Assembly (NCBI GenBank): GCA_015039465.1
Contig: MU130714.1
Span: 1 to 64,000 of the forward strand
Origin: Phlegmacium glaucopus
Taxonomy: Eukaryota > Basidiomycota > Agaricomycetes > Agaricales > Cortinariaceae
DNA length: 64,000 nucleotides
Direction: 5' to 3'
Shown here in pieces: positions 9,641 through 20,400 of this stretch; within the stretch, counting starts at the first letter, position 1, and each line of letters opens with the position of its first letter. A program made the translations under genes and the position numbers. The notes beneath the pieces were generated by a model. The model saw nothing but the letters and a program-made list of their open reading frames with translations. It was not told the origin of the DNA and did no database searches.

Positions 9641-11406
9641 TTAGAGTTTCTCCCAAATATGAACGGATTGGACTGACTGAAGAATGACAAATAGCTTCAA
9701 GGAACCAGTCGAGGCACCTTTTTCTTGAATTAGATCAAACAGACGCTCAAATTCCCATGAAAACCAAGTGTCTGGTTCTGGCCCATAGATCCTGACAAGT
9801 TTCGTATTTGTACGTGCCTCGACCTGCAACTTGTGGAGACGAAGGACAATGACAGGAAGTGAAAATCACTTGCCTCTTTATGGAGATCCCGGTGAGCCTC
9901 GTCGGATTGCAATTCTGGCATATCGAAGTATGGCTGTTGGCTATCCCAATCGAGAATGCTTATAACAATCTTGGGCAATGGAGTTCGCTTAGGGCGCTCG
10001 TATTCAGAGGCATAAGCCAAGGTACTGAAAAATCAAATATCAGATTTGAGTTCTCTAAAGAAATAATAATGGGACTCACGAAGCCTCCACGAACAGCTTA
10101 AGGGAACCGTGTTTATCACCCTGTTCTCGACAGAGAGAGAACAACTGATTGTCTGTAAGAGGTTCATATGTCATTTCCGCACAACAGTCGGTTTGTGTGA
10201 TAACAACATCTGGTTCGATGAAGTATTCATAAAACCGAAGCTGTTGACAGGTTTTTCAGCATCGGTTGTAGGACTGAGATAACTCCATAGCGTACTGCTT
10301 CAATGATTCGTTGGCGAATGATCGGTGGATCATCAATCCCAGTAAGAACTACAGTGCATACCAAGTTTTGACGCGCAACAATCGTGACAACAATCCGAGG
10401 TAGCACTTGTCTAGAAAGGAAAGGTCTTGACTATCGACATTCATGGTGATACTCCACAAGATATACTCAGTGATGTTCAAATCATTAGTACCGGGTTGTT
10501 GCTTGATGATTCTTTTAGCCGCCCTTGCCTGACTGGGAAGTGAAAATATAAGGGAGAGGCGTTTCGACAATAGAAATGTTTGAAAACATACTATGCGTCT
10601 ACGAATAGTTTCAGAGAACCATCAGGTCCAATATCTTCTCGAAAATGACCATAAAATGCTGCAGCTGGCCCGTAACTTTGGCATGTCGTGGACTGATGTT
10701 CGCTGGTGGGGCGGGTTCCACCCTTTGGAAGATAATAGTGGCGGTATTGTAACTATGGGAATATCAGATTTTCTGTTATCAGAAATCTGTAGCGTTTCGA
10801 CATTGACCTCTTTCACGATCCTATCCATAATCATCCCAACAGTTTCGGCACCAGCAAGTTCCACATCACATAGAAACTTCTTTTCGTAATGAGTGAAAAC
10901 ATTTACCACAACGTCTGGTGCTTGATACCACTGTGGTGATCGAATATACATTTTACCCACATTGGGTACCGCCCTGAGAGGGAGGTTGATGATGATTTGT
11001 CGAGGAAAAGAAGAATAGTGACTTACGGTTGACGTGCAAATAGTTTGAGAGAACCTCCACAGTTTTCACAAAGACTGAACAACTCTTCGGAACTGAGGCT
11101 TCTGTCGCGACTGAGCGATGCGTGATGGTGCAAGCTCAAGTCTGGGTCAGAGGAAATAACAATGTCTAAACGTCCCCGAAGATAATCATGTTCCCAGAGC
11201 TTCAAGTAGCTTTAAAATATTGCATTGAGCGAGCACATGTAGGCACATACTGTTCCAAACAAAGCCTGCCGGAGTAGCTCAAAATCTGTGATACCCGTGA
11301 CATCTACGACACATATTGTATCGAAAGTAACGAGAACGTTTGGTAGTGGGGGTCTTCCCATAGAGGCTACAGTTGTAATGCAGACGGTAGGGTGGGGGTA
11401 CAAGTA
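9641..11406 (-). CDS. Four-module repeat protein, copy 1
   Basis: Proposed exons, minus strand: 11406-11251, 11199-11027, 10973-10808, 10752-10592, 10532-10467, 10410-10296, 10240-10080, 10024-9874, 9829-9641. They sum to 1338 nt in one frame (445 codons plus stop), which supports the model. The protein has four tandem modules of about 100 residues. Each starts with a strand pattern like VVTI...CTVVLTGIDD, has a helix with RQRIIEA, and ends near LFSLC followed by GSLKLFV (GSLKLFAR, GSLKLFVDA, GSLKLFVEA, GSLKLFVIL). Each module is cut by a phase-0 intron right after the helix. The layout resembles a ubiquitin-like or Ras-binding-like fold, and similar modules sit before the kinase domain of basidiomycete BCK1/STE11-type kinases as far as I recall; that link is unverified. 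No kinase domain is present. The true first exon lies upstream: a CACACAG acceptor and a TACTAAC branch site precede 11406. Confidence 0.72.
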
Positions 11407-12029
11407 CTGTGTGAGGACGCAGGAAGCAAGGTGTTAGTATATCCTATCAGGATTAAATAGTAGAGGTCGGAATGTCAGAGCACGTCGAAGTTAAGGCCCA
11501 CATATTATTATTAGTAGAGGCCCAGTTGTATGCAGCCGCAAACGGGCGCGATTCCTTCGGAGTTTGGCCCCCTTTGTGGTAGTTCAGTTCAGTTCCGATT
11601 GATGTCAGCGTGTGAAAGATCAGTGAGCAGACTATCATCATCATGAGACTTCGGTGTTGGGGCTTAGTAGAATATTTTCACAACAAAAATCTGAATGTCG
11701 TGACAACGAAACGCCTGGACAATTACCAGATCTCAATACGTTCGGATAATACCCAGCGTGAACGTCGAGTAGGATGAAAAAAACCGATGGATGGAAGCAA
11801 GATGGTTGCAGAGGTGACTCACGAATCACAAAAGTATTAGCCTCGATGATGATGGATTTAGTATAGGTCAGTATGCTGAACCTTGAATCTTGGTGAAATG
11901 TGCTGATGTATAAGGGTGTACAAGTTGGGAAAAGGGGTCAGAACTGGGCATATCTGCTTAACTTCCCTTGCCTCCATATACACCCGCCCGATACATGACG
12001 TGCTTCTCGTTTCGCATTTAAAGACGCTT
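11407..12029. other. 5' region of module gene, copy 1
   Basis: It holds an intron end with a consensus TACTAAC branch site (about 11,435 on the minus strand) and an upstream minus-strand frame (11,453-11,644) whose segment TPKESRPFAAAY.WASTNNN is kept in the same frame in copy 2 (about 14,390-14,480). This conservation suggests a first coding exon, but I could not fix its start or donor. The rest looks like promoter region shared by both copies. Confidence 0.45.
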
Positions 12030-12125
12030 CGTAAGTGGCCTAAATATCAGAAACCGAGGACCCACCTGCCTCTCCCGTTCTCTTCGTTGACTTTCTCATC
12101 GAAGAATTTCCATTGGATTGGATCG
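12030..12125 (+). pseudogene. Fragment of degraded array gene, second copy
   Basis: About 95 bp (AAGTGGCCTAAATATCAG through CTCATCGAAGAATTTCC) match the start of the degraded plus-strand gene at 14,848-14,930 and 8315-8400. Nothing of its conserved core follows, so this is only a 5' remnant. Confidence 0.65.
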
Positions 12126-12525
12126 GATATTCTCAACAACGGCCTCAAACAGATAGAATATTTCAGCAGACTTACATCTTACTTTATTTAATCGAAGGCT
12201 CGCCGGCAGAGTCCACGTTCTCCTGATAGGGCGATATTTTCAGGTAAAAAGAAGTGGAATACTATGGGTTTGTGCGACTAATCATTCGGGTGTAGGTAGA
12301 TAAATGATTGCGGGATCCTTCCATCACAAGTTAGGATGTCGGTGCACGAGTAGCACGGCCTTTCACCATTGTCATTACTAGTGTGGGGCCAGCCGGGATT
12401 TGAGACGATCGAGGCGTGAGTGCTTGCCAGTCTTGGGTGGGGGCACAGAAAGGGGACGAGGGCTGGGGCTGGGAGCTGGGGACCCTTGCTGATGTGGTTG
12501 CTCTCTTATAAATAATCCTGTGTTA
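12126..12525. other. Spacer between array units
   Basis: No gene is seen. It contains a purine-rich GGGGCTGGGGCTGGGAGC stretch near 12,455-12,480, without counterpart in the first unit. Confidence 0.4.
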
Positions 12526-14328
12526 TTAGACTTTCTCCTGAATATTAACGGATTTGGCTGACTGTAGAGCGACGAATAGTTTCAAGGAGCCTTTCGAGGC
12601 ACCTTTTGCTTGAATTAGGTCAAACAGGTGATAGTTTAAGTTTTCCCATGAAAACCAAGTGTCTGGTTCCGGCCCATAGATCCTGACAACTTTCATTTTT
12701 AGCCGAGTCTCGACCTGTAACTGGTTGTGGAGACGAAAGACCATGACAAGAAGGTAAAACCACTTGCCTCTTTACACAGGCCTTCATAAACCTTGTGGAA
12801 TTCCAATCCTGTCATATTCATATCGAAGTATAGGTGTTGGCTATCCCAATCGAGAACACTTATAACAATCTTGGGCAATGGATTGCGCTCAGGGCGCACG
12901 TTTGCAACTTCAGAGGCATAGACCAAGGGACTGAAAAATCGAATATCAGATTTGAGTTCTCGATAGAAATAATAATGATACTCACGATGCCTCTACAAAT
13001 AGCTTAAGAGAACCGTATTTATCACCCTGTTCTCGACAGAGAGAGAACAACCCATTGTCTGTAAGAGGTTCATATGTCACTTCCGCGCAACAGTAGGTTT
13101 GTGTGATAACCAGATCTGGTTCGATGAAGTATTCATAAAACCGAAGCTGTTGACAGGTTTTTCGATTATCGGTTTTAGGACTGAGATAGCTCCACAACGT
13201 ACTGCTTCAATGATTCGTTGGCGAATGATCGGTGGATCATCAATCCCAGTAAGAACTACAGTGCATACCAAGTTTTGACGCGCAACGATCGTAACAACAA
13301 TCCGAGGTAGCACTTGTCTACAAAGAAAAGGTCTTGACTCCCGACATTCATGCTGATACTCCACAAGACATACTCAGTGATGTTCAAATCGTTAGTACGT
13401 GGTCGTTGCTTGATGATTCTTTTAGCCGCCCTTGCCTGACTGGGAAGTAAATTTTTAAGGGAGAGGCATTTCAACAACAGAAATGTTTGAAAACGTACTA
13501 TGCATTTACAAATAATTTCAGAGAACCATCAGGTCCAATGTCTTCTCGAAAATGACCGTAAAATGCCGCAGCTGGCCCGTCATCTTGGCATCCCGTGGAC
13601 TGATGTTCGCTGGTGGGGCGGGTTCCACCCTTTGGAAGATAATAGTGGCGGTATTGTAACTATGGCCCATGGGAATATCAGATTTTTTGTTATCAGAAAC
13701 CCCGTGGCGTTTTCGACACCGACCTCTTTCACGATCCTATCCATAATCGTCCCAACAGTTTCGGCACCAGCGAGTTCCACATCACATAGAAACTTCTTTT
13801 CGTACTGAGAGAAAACAGTTACAACAACGTCTGGCGCTTGATACCACGGTGGTGATCGAATATACATTGGAGCCCCCGCCATTGGTAGTGCCCTCCTGAG
13901 AGGGGGATTGATAATGACTTGTCAAGAAAAAGTAGAATAGTAACTTACCGTTGACGTGCAAATAGTTTGAGAGAACCTCCGCAATTTTGACAAAGACTGA
14001 ACAACTCTTCGGAACTGATTGTGTTCATACTCAACTTGTCTGGGTTAGAGGAAATAACAATGTCTAAACGTCCCCGAAGATAATCATGTTCCCAGAGCTT
14101 CAAGTAGCTTTAAAATATTGCACTGAGCGAGCACATGTAGGCACATACTGTTCCAAGCAAAGCCTGCCGGAGTAGCTCAGGATCTTTGATACCCATGACG
14201 TCTACGACACATATTGTATCGAAAGTGACGAGAACGTTTGGTAGCGGGGGTCTTTCCATAGAGGCTACGGTTGTAATGCAGACGGTAGAGTGGCGAGTAC
14301 AAGTACTGTGTGAAGACGCAGGAAGCAA
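12526..14328 (-). CDS. Four-module repeat protein, copy 2
   Basis: A close paralogue of the gene at 9641-11,406, in the same orientation about 2.9 kb further on. The same modules and intron positions are present: LLRQALLGT before the module-1 intron, DRIVKE in module 2, QRIIEA before LRFYEYFIEPDL in module 3, and KE before LQVETRLKMKVV in module 4. Modules 2-4 end in GSLKLFVDA-, GSLKLFVEA- and GSLKLFVAL-type motifs. At the 5' end one extra base relative to copy 1 (near 14,300, TACTCGCC against TACCCCC) changes the frame just after the acceptor site. The N-terminus of copy 2 therefore differs or uses another splice, and the first exon could be non-functional. The rest looks intact. The role is unknown; the fold guess is as for copy 1. 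Confidence 0.65.
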
Positions 14329-14849
14329 GGTGGTGTTATGTCCTGTCAGGATTAAATACTAGAGGTCGGAATGTCAGAGCACGTCAAAGTTAAGGCCCAC
14401 ATATTATTATTAGTCGAGGCCCAGCCGTATGCAGCCGCAAACGGGCGCGATTCCTTCGGAGTTTGGCCCTCATCAACATTGAATTCGTCGATGCCAGTGC
14501 GTGTGAAAGATCAGTAATATTGTTTGTCACAATAGCAACATGTTTGTCACAACGGCAGTATTGATCTGAACGTCGTGACAACTAAACGCCTGTAAAATTA
14601 CCAAGGACTGTCAGCATGAACGAGTAGGACGAAAGATCCCTCTGGAAGTCGAAATATTCATGGTCATACTATGGATTTAAAACAGGTCAGTATGCTGTAC
14701 CTTGAATCTTGGTGATGTGTAAAGGTGTACAAGTTGGGAAGAGGGATCAGAACTGGGCATATCTGTTTAACTTCTCTTACTACCATTTATCCCTGCACGA
14801 TGGAAAAAATGACGCCCTTCTCGTTTTTCATTCAATGACGCTTCGTAAG
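14329..14849. other. 5' region of module gene, copy 2
   Basis: This repeats much of 11,407-12,030, including the TPKESRPFAAAY.WASTNNN frame and the TTGGGAAGAGGGATCAGAACTG-type block, with deletions. It is a probable promoter and first-exon region of copy 2, shared with the divergent degraded gene. Confidence 0.4.
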
Positions 14850-15300
14850 TGGCCTAGATGTCAAAAACCAAAGACCTGCCTTCCTCTCCCGTTCTCTTCC
14901 TCGACTGCCTCCACCAAGAATTTGCCGCCCTGCGAAGCGTCATAATACCCAGCGGGCGCGTCACCGGGTCGTACTCGCGTGCGCCGTGGACGTCGAGAGA
15001 TCTCTCTACGGGAGGCTGGAGTTTCAACCTCTCGTACGTCGTCATCTTCTCCGAAAACCTCAAATCGGTCGCTACCCTACAAGTCCCGAAAGCATCGTTC
15101 GACGAGAGCGAGGCCAAGGCTCAGGCAGAATAAGAATGACAAGCTACCCGTAAAAAGCATTATAAACCTACCCACCTAGACGAAGACTTTGAAGACGTCA
15201 TGTTCGCCGGTCTGCTCGCCCACGCTGATTATGTAACGATGTGCAAAACTTTTTAGTTGGGACGGGTGTATCAAAGAGCCATTGTTTGGGGCTTCTTTGG
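14850..15300 (+). pseudogene. Degraded array gene, third copy
   Basis: A 91-codon frame from ATG 14,858 (MSKTKDLPSSPVLF) keeps the conserved core TGGWSFNLSYVVIFSENL and VPKASFDESEAKAQAE, but then meets a stop where copy 1 continues with ALIMQLIRKYQ. The trailing parts match 8810-8880 and 9030-9305 with large deletions. This copy preserves the reading frame of the core best. The family is not recognised. Confidence 0.5.
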
Positions 15301-15590
15301 TGAAGCAGAAGAAAAAGGAGAAGAAAGAGATGGTAACGACGAGAGGGGACGATCAATCCAAGAAAGACACAGGTGGTGACAACAAAGATGCCGAAAACCC
15401 CGAAGACCTCAGCAGATGATGAAGGCGATGACGATAACGCGTCCTCGTCAGTCCTCGTCAGTCTACCATGAAGACGACTTGCACTACATCCTGGCCCGGG
15501 TTTTCGAGCTATGCGAAGCTCTCGTCAAGGGACACGTCTCGGGGGAGCAAATCGAGATGCTCAGGCAGTGGTTTAAGGAGGTTTGACGTG
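15300..15590 (+). pseudogene. Remnant of acidic/helical coding sequence
   Basis: Two short frames follow each other: a Lys/Asp/Glu-rich part ending in DDEGDDDNASSS (about 15,410-15,460) and, in another frame, DDLHYILARVFELCEALVKG then EQIEMLRQWFKEV ending at a TGA near 15,586. The second has convincing amphipathic helices. It may be the 3' end of the degraded array gene or a separate relic. The family is unknown. Confidence 0.35.
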
Positions 15591-15849
15591 CAAAATGCAT
15601 ATTGTTAAGTGAAGGAGGCAAGGAACGGTCCACGATAAGTAAGTAGCCTTTACTGACAGGACAACATGAACCATTACTTACCTCAACGCTTTCAGGATAT
15701 ACTTATGAATGCGACAAACGAAGCCAACGTGGGTCAGCGTGGACATCTCGAACTTGTGAAGACCCGAGTCTATAGTATACTATCAAACATAGTAAGATAG
15801 ACTATCTATACAGCGAAACTCTGCCGTGCGTATCGCTCTCAACTTATCT

Positions 15850-16460
15850 CTCTGGCGGCTGGAATAAAATCTGGTATCACACTTTCTACAACGAACTCCG
15901 AGTCGCACCAGAGGAGCATCCGGTTCTTTTAACTGACGCGCCTTTCAATCCAAGATCAACCGTGAAAAAATGACTCAAATTATGTTTGGAACTTTTAACA
16001 CGCCTGCTTTCTACGTCTCCATCCAGGCCGTTCTCTCCTTGAACGGACCACGGGGATCGTGTTGGACTCTGGGGACGGCATTACCAATACAGTTCCAAAC
16101 TTCCAATCTATGAAGGCTATTATTTACCCCATGCTATCCTTCGTACGATCGTATTAATCTTGCTGGTCGTGACTTGACTAGTCATCTTGTTAAGAGTTTG
16201 ACGGACCGTGGTTATTCGTTTACTACCTCTGCGGAACGGGAAATATCAAGAAGAAATTATGTTACGTTGACTTGGGTTTTGATGGAGAGCTCACGACTTG
16301 CAGCTCAGTCTTCTGCTCTTGAGAAAAAAGTGGCATTCTCAGTGGCTTGTTCTTGAACTTCCTTTGCTTTCTCGTTTCTTGCGTCGTGTCTCACAACCTG
16401 ACATCCAAAAAAGTTATATGGAACGATCGCTATAAGACAATGGGAGCCTCTCTGAGTCGT
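15850..16460 (+). pseudogene. Actin pseudogene fragment
   Basis: Several frames together spell a stretch of actin in the right order: [20 protein letters not shown], then [19 protein letters not shown] and AVLSL, then [18 protein letters not shown] (phosphate-binding loop), [41 protein letters not shown], and a last trace like IWNDRYKT. At least four frame changes and several stops separate these parts, so it cannot encode actin. The region corresponds to roughly the middle third of the protein. No introns are obvious inside it, which would fit a retrocopy, but the sequence is too damaged to decide. Actin itself is highly conserved, so the decay shows a long time without constraint. Confidence 0.85.
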
Positions 16461-16967
16461 TCATTTTGTCCCTGGCACCAGACAATTATTTGTCTTTAAG
16501 TTCTCTCAACTCTGTCCCAGCCGTCTCTGCCCTCTCTCCCGCAACTTCCTTATCTAATACAACCACTTCCAGTTGTTCTTATGCATCAACAAGGCGGTCT
16601 TCAGGGAGTTATGATGATTGCTGTGTTATTTGCACCAGTGAGCTCATCTCGGAGTTGGCTTGAAAGATTGCGATTCAGCACGAAGTTCATTGAGGTCTCG
16701 GATGAGGTTGTTTCGCGTAGTCTGCTCGTCGGGCTTCCAGAGGTTCTTGATCATTCCCTGCAGGCTGAGAATTTACTAGGCGTCCTCACTCAAGGATCGA
16801 AAATTTACGAACCACTGGGAGAGGTGAGGGACCCCCAGAGGGAGGTTTCGCACTCGGAGGTGGAGAAGCCTGTCGAGGAGGCAAACTCAGGGGTGATGGT
16901 AAGGGATAATGGAGATGGGGAAGCACCGGATAGAAGATTGATGAACATCGTTGTAGCAGGTGATGAT
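16461..16967. other. Target region of large transposon
   Basis: A plus-strand frame runs from about 16,581 (MHQQGGLQ...) to the transposon border. It has no recognisable domain, and its continuation beyond the element (from 24,219) stops after a few codons, so I do not call a gene. The last eight bases are the target duplication of the transposon. Confidence 0.4.
16960..16967. repeat. Target-site duplication, left (GTGATGAT)
   Basis: Perfect 8-bp match to 24,211-24,218. Confidence 0.92.
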
Positions 16968-16993
16968 AGGACCCCGGGCAATAGGCCAAGAGG
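16968..16993 (+). repeat. Left terminal inverted repeat of Ulp1 element
   Basis: It begins AGGACCCCGGGC and ends CCAAGAGG; one mismatch to the reverse complement of 24,185-24,210. It is followed by ATCCGGACA words at about 17,004, 17,047 and 17,133 and an ATCCAGACA variant near 17,091. Confidence 0.9.
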
Positions 16994-17400
16994 AAGGGTC
17001 CGAATCCGGACAGGATTTGAGGTTTTTTGACCGACAGCTGGGGTCAATCCGGACAAGATTTGGCGAAATTTTTTAGGCGGCCAGTGCCAGAATCCAGACA
17101 AGTTTGAAGAAATTGGGATAGGGTAGGTTCCCTATCCGGACAACTTTCAGGATGCTGATGTACTATAATATGGTGTAGTTTGTTGAGCACACAAATGACC
17201 AACAATATTGGCTAAGCTGCTGGTTCGATTCCCTCTCTAATTTTTTCTTTCTTTTCTGTATGTTATTCTGGACTTAAAATAATAATAATTTTTTTCTTGT
17301 AAAACAAAGATTTGGACAAGGCCTGCCGTCTCACAGTCTCAGTTAGGCATTCTTGACCCAGAAACTCCTTTAGCTCCTTTCAGTCAACCGCTCTCTTGTT

Positions 17401-20400
17401 ATGGACAAAGCGCCTGAACTTCTCAACGACAACGATGGTGTATTTGTTGAAAGTGAATGGATCAAAGTTGGGAAGATATATGGTGCCCCTGGTTTTCCCG
17501 ATTTCGTATGTGCCGAAAAGTTGGCAAGGCTTGCGATACCCGACGAATTTATTCAACTTGTGAAACTCAAGCAAGACATCTCAGTGACCCAATTTGTCAC
17601 CCATGAATTGCCCCGTGTCTCATCAGAATTCATTACGACCAAAACTGACAAGTGGTTCAGTAACGACACACCCACAGAAAATTATACAAACCTTCTCACT
17701 CGACCTGCTCCTTCAAGAGAATTTTTGGAGGTCCTTGATAAAGTGATTGGTCAATCCTGGCTAGACGGCGCAAAATCAATTGTTGATCCTCGGTTTAATG
17801 ATGGTGGAGATCGGCTGCCATTGTGGGCTGTCACATTTTGGAAGGATGTGGTTGTATTGAACGAGAAGCAAAAGCTGTGGAGGCAGAGCATAAAATGGTT
17901 AGATTTGGAGGAGGGTAAAGCAAGAAAGGAGAAGAACTCCAAAGTTTTAGAGCTGGTGGAAGAAGCCTGCCACGTTCTGGATCACCTTCCGTGGGATGCG
18001 AAAATGAAGTATTGCAACCAACAGACATTGACCTCACAATTGTCGCGTTTCCTTGGGACATTCTGGCTATCCGATGACCACATCCAAATGATGATTGAAG
18101 AGCTCAATTGCGATCTTAACACCAAACCCCAGCTATCAAAGACCATCACAATCGCCTCAGTCTATTTCAGTGTATCGATCAACAATGTTCAAAACAACAT
18201 CAACTTACCTTCTCAATCACGAATGAAGACAATGCTCGGTGGGTATGAAACACGTGTGAAGCAGGGTGGTCTTGAGAAGCTGTACTTTCCGCTCAATGTC
18301 AACGGCAACCACTGGATTGCAGGTCTTGTAGATTTCAAGAAAAGGATTGTTGTTTTTGGTGCGTGCTTATATTTGTGTAGCCACAGGGATTCTATGCTAA
18401 ATATGTCAATTAGGAGATTCACTTCATGAAGTTGGGAGAGGTGGGGGCGCACCTGCGAAGTTTCTCAAAAAATTGCAGATTTGGTTCAAATTTGCATTCG
18501 GAAAGTCCTTCAAGAACTATGGAAATTACCTGCCTCATGCTGTGCAAGACGACAGTTATTCATGCTCAATAATAACATCCAATACCATCACGCATTCCGT
18601 CTTCAAGTCCGTCCTCTGGAACCAAGGTCTTGCAGTTAATGAACGGATGCGGTGGTTCATACATTTTTCCACACCTATTTGTCAAGCAATTGTGAACGAA
18701 TCAACCATCAGTCAGACAGAGGCACAGGAATCCATACCTACTAGTAGACCTGATGACCCAGCGCGAATAGCACCAAAAATCGCAAACCTTCTAAACCCAT
18801 CCAGTCCTCCATCTAAAACACAAGGTTATGATTCTGATACCAGTCGCTCAAGCAATACATACAGTTCTACTGCTGGCGCAACATCCGATACAGCCAGTAT
18901 ATCGACATCTGCAAGCTATCCAGAAAGTATTGGGTCAGACAGTGGTATTACGTCAAGCCATGAAGACATCTCCAAGTCCAATGATATCATATTTCAGGCT
19001 AGCACATCTGCAGCCAGGCGTCAGTCATCTTCTCTGTCCAACAAACTGCAGAACTACTTCTCAACATGGAAGCGAGCGCATTCAGACTCCGGAGAAGGTA
19101 GCACAGGGTCTAGCGACGACACCTCTGCTGGTGATGAACTTACCGAGGATGAACATCCAAAAAAATACATCAAGATTGGGGAAGGAACAAGCAGATCTGC
19201 AGTTGCGTCGAGAGAAAGGCGACGAAAACTATTCAATGGCACATTCAAAGTGGACGAGCGTAGATACCGTACCTGGCAAGAGAAGGTGCTTGAGGATGAT
19301 TCGGAGGCTGAGTTTGTTGAAACAGACATACGTATTGCCATTCATTCTGCATGCAGAAAAGAAGTTAAAATGAAGGATCCATTTGATATCACGCGTTGGA
19401 GGGATCATATGGGGAGATGCAAGGCAAAAGGGAAGACTCGCAGCTTATTCAAGATGCCAGGCTGGGGAAGAAAGAAGACGAACAGTCAAACATCAGTTGA
19501 CTCAATAGAGATGGACTTATCAGGCGATGAAACCCCAGCTCCCAAGAAATCCAATGCCAAGGTCACCTGTCCTGGATTAACCGAAGTTGATAATCCCCAA
19601 ATTGTTCAATATCTGCAACGAACTGGAGTGCTTGGAGGTGGCGCGCGGTCTTTGTCAGCTATCGCAAAGGAAATTTACAACAAACTTTTCAGCAAGTTGA
19701 CGAAAGAGGCTACCAGGAAACGGGTGGTGGATACACAGCAGCATGAGTGGCAATGGAGGAATGACCATGCCAACTTACGTGTTTTCTCAACCTCATGTCA
19801 ACGCTTGGTGGCTAACTCCGCCCCAAAGCGTCTCACACCTTGTTCAGATTGTTATAACATCCTCAGAAGCAAAGCATTCAAAAACGCAATTGCAAAACCA
19901 ACCCCAGACAAGAAGAATTATATTTACATCAATCACCGGTACAGAAATAGGCTGTTAGGTGGAATCTATGCCCGTGAAATTGGAGTGCAAGAAATTGTTG
20001 AGTCAGAGGTATGGGTATATTTCTTTGTTGTTGAGCATCGTTATTCAGTTTTTTCTAGGATGCAAGGTCTAGTCCATATGTTCGATATGCTCAGGGTGCT
20101 CTCAGTGGAAAGTACAACAACAATGTTTTTAACGGCCTACTTCAAGCCATGGTATCAAAGTATGATCGAGAGGAGCGAGGCGTTGGACTCCAGAACTTCG
20201 GATATGCTCCAGCATGGGAAGAACTGTGTCATATTCTCCGTATCCAAAGTCCACGGGCATACAATTCGTTGAAAGAGTATCTCCCAATGCCAAGTGAGCG
20301 CAATCTCAGGTGAGTTGTGTGTTGCCATTTGCAAGAGATGTACTGATGATTATTGATATCTCTTTTTTAATTTTAGAAAGAGAGAAGCTCGCCAGCCCCG

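Noticed and set aside
16581..16967. 150-codon plus-strand frame up to the transposon border
   Set aside because: No recognisable domain, and joining it across the target duplication gives a stop after about a dozen codons; no support for a disrupted gene.
17160..17235. tRNA-like A box (TGGTGTAGTTTGTTGAGCAC) and B box (GGTTCGATTCC) inside the left end of the Ulp1 transposon
   Set aside because: The T-stem and acceptor stem do not pair and no clear anticodon stem forms; at best a tRNA relic, so not called as a tRNA gene.
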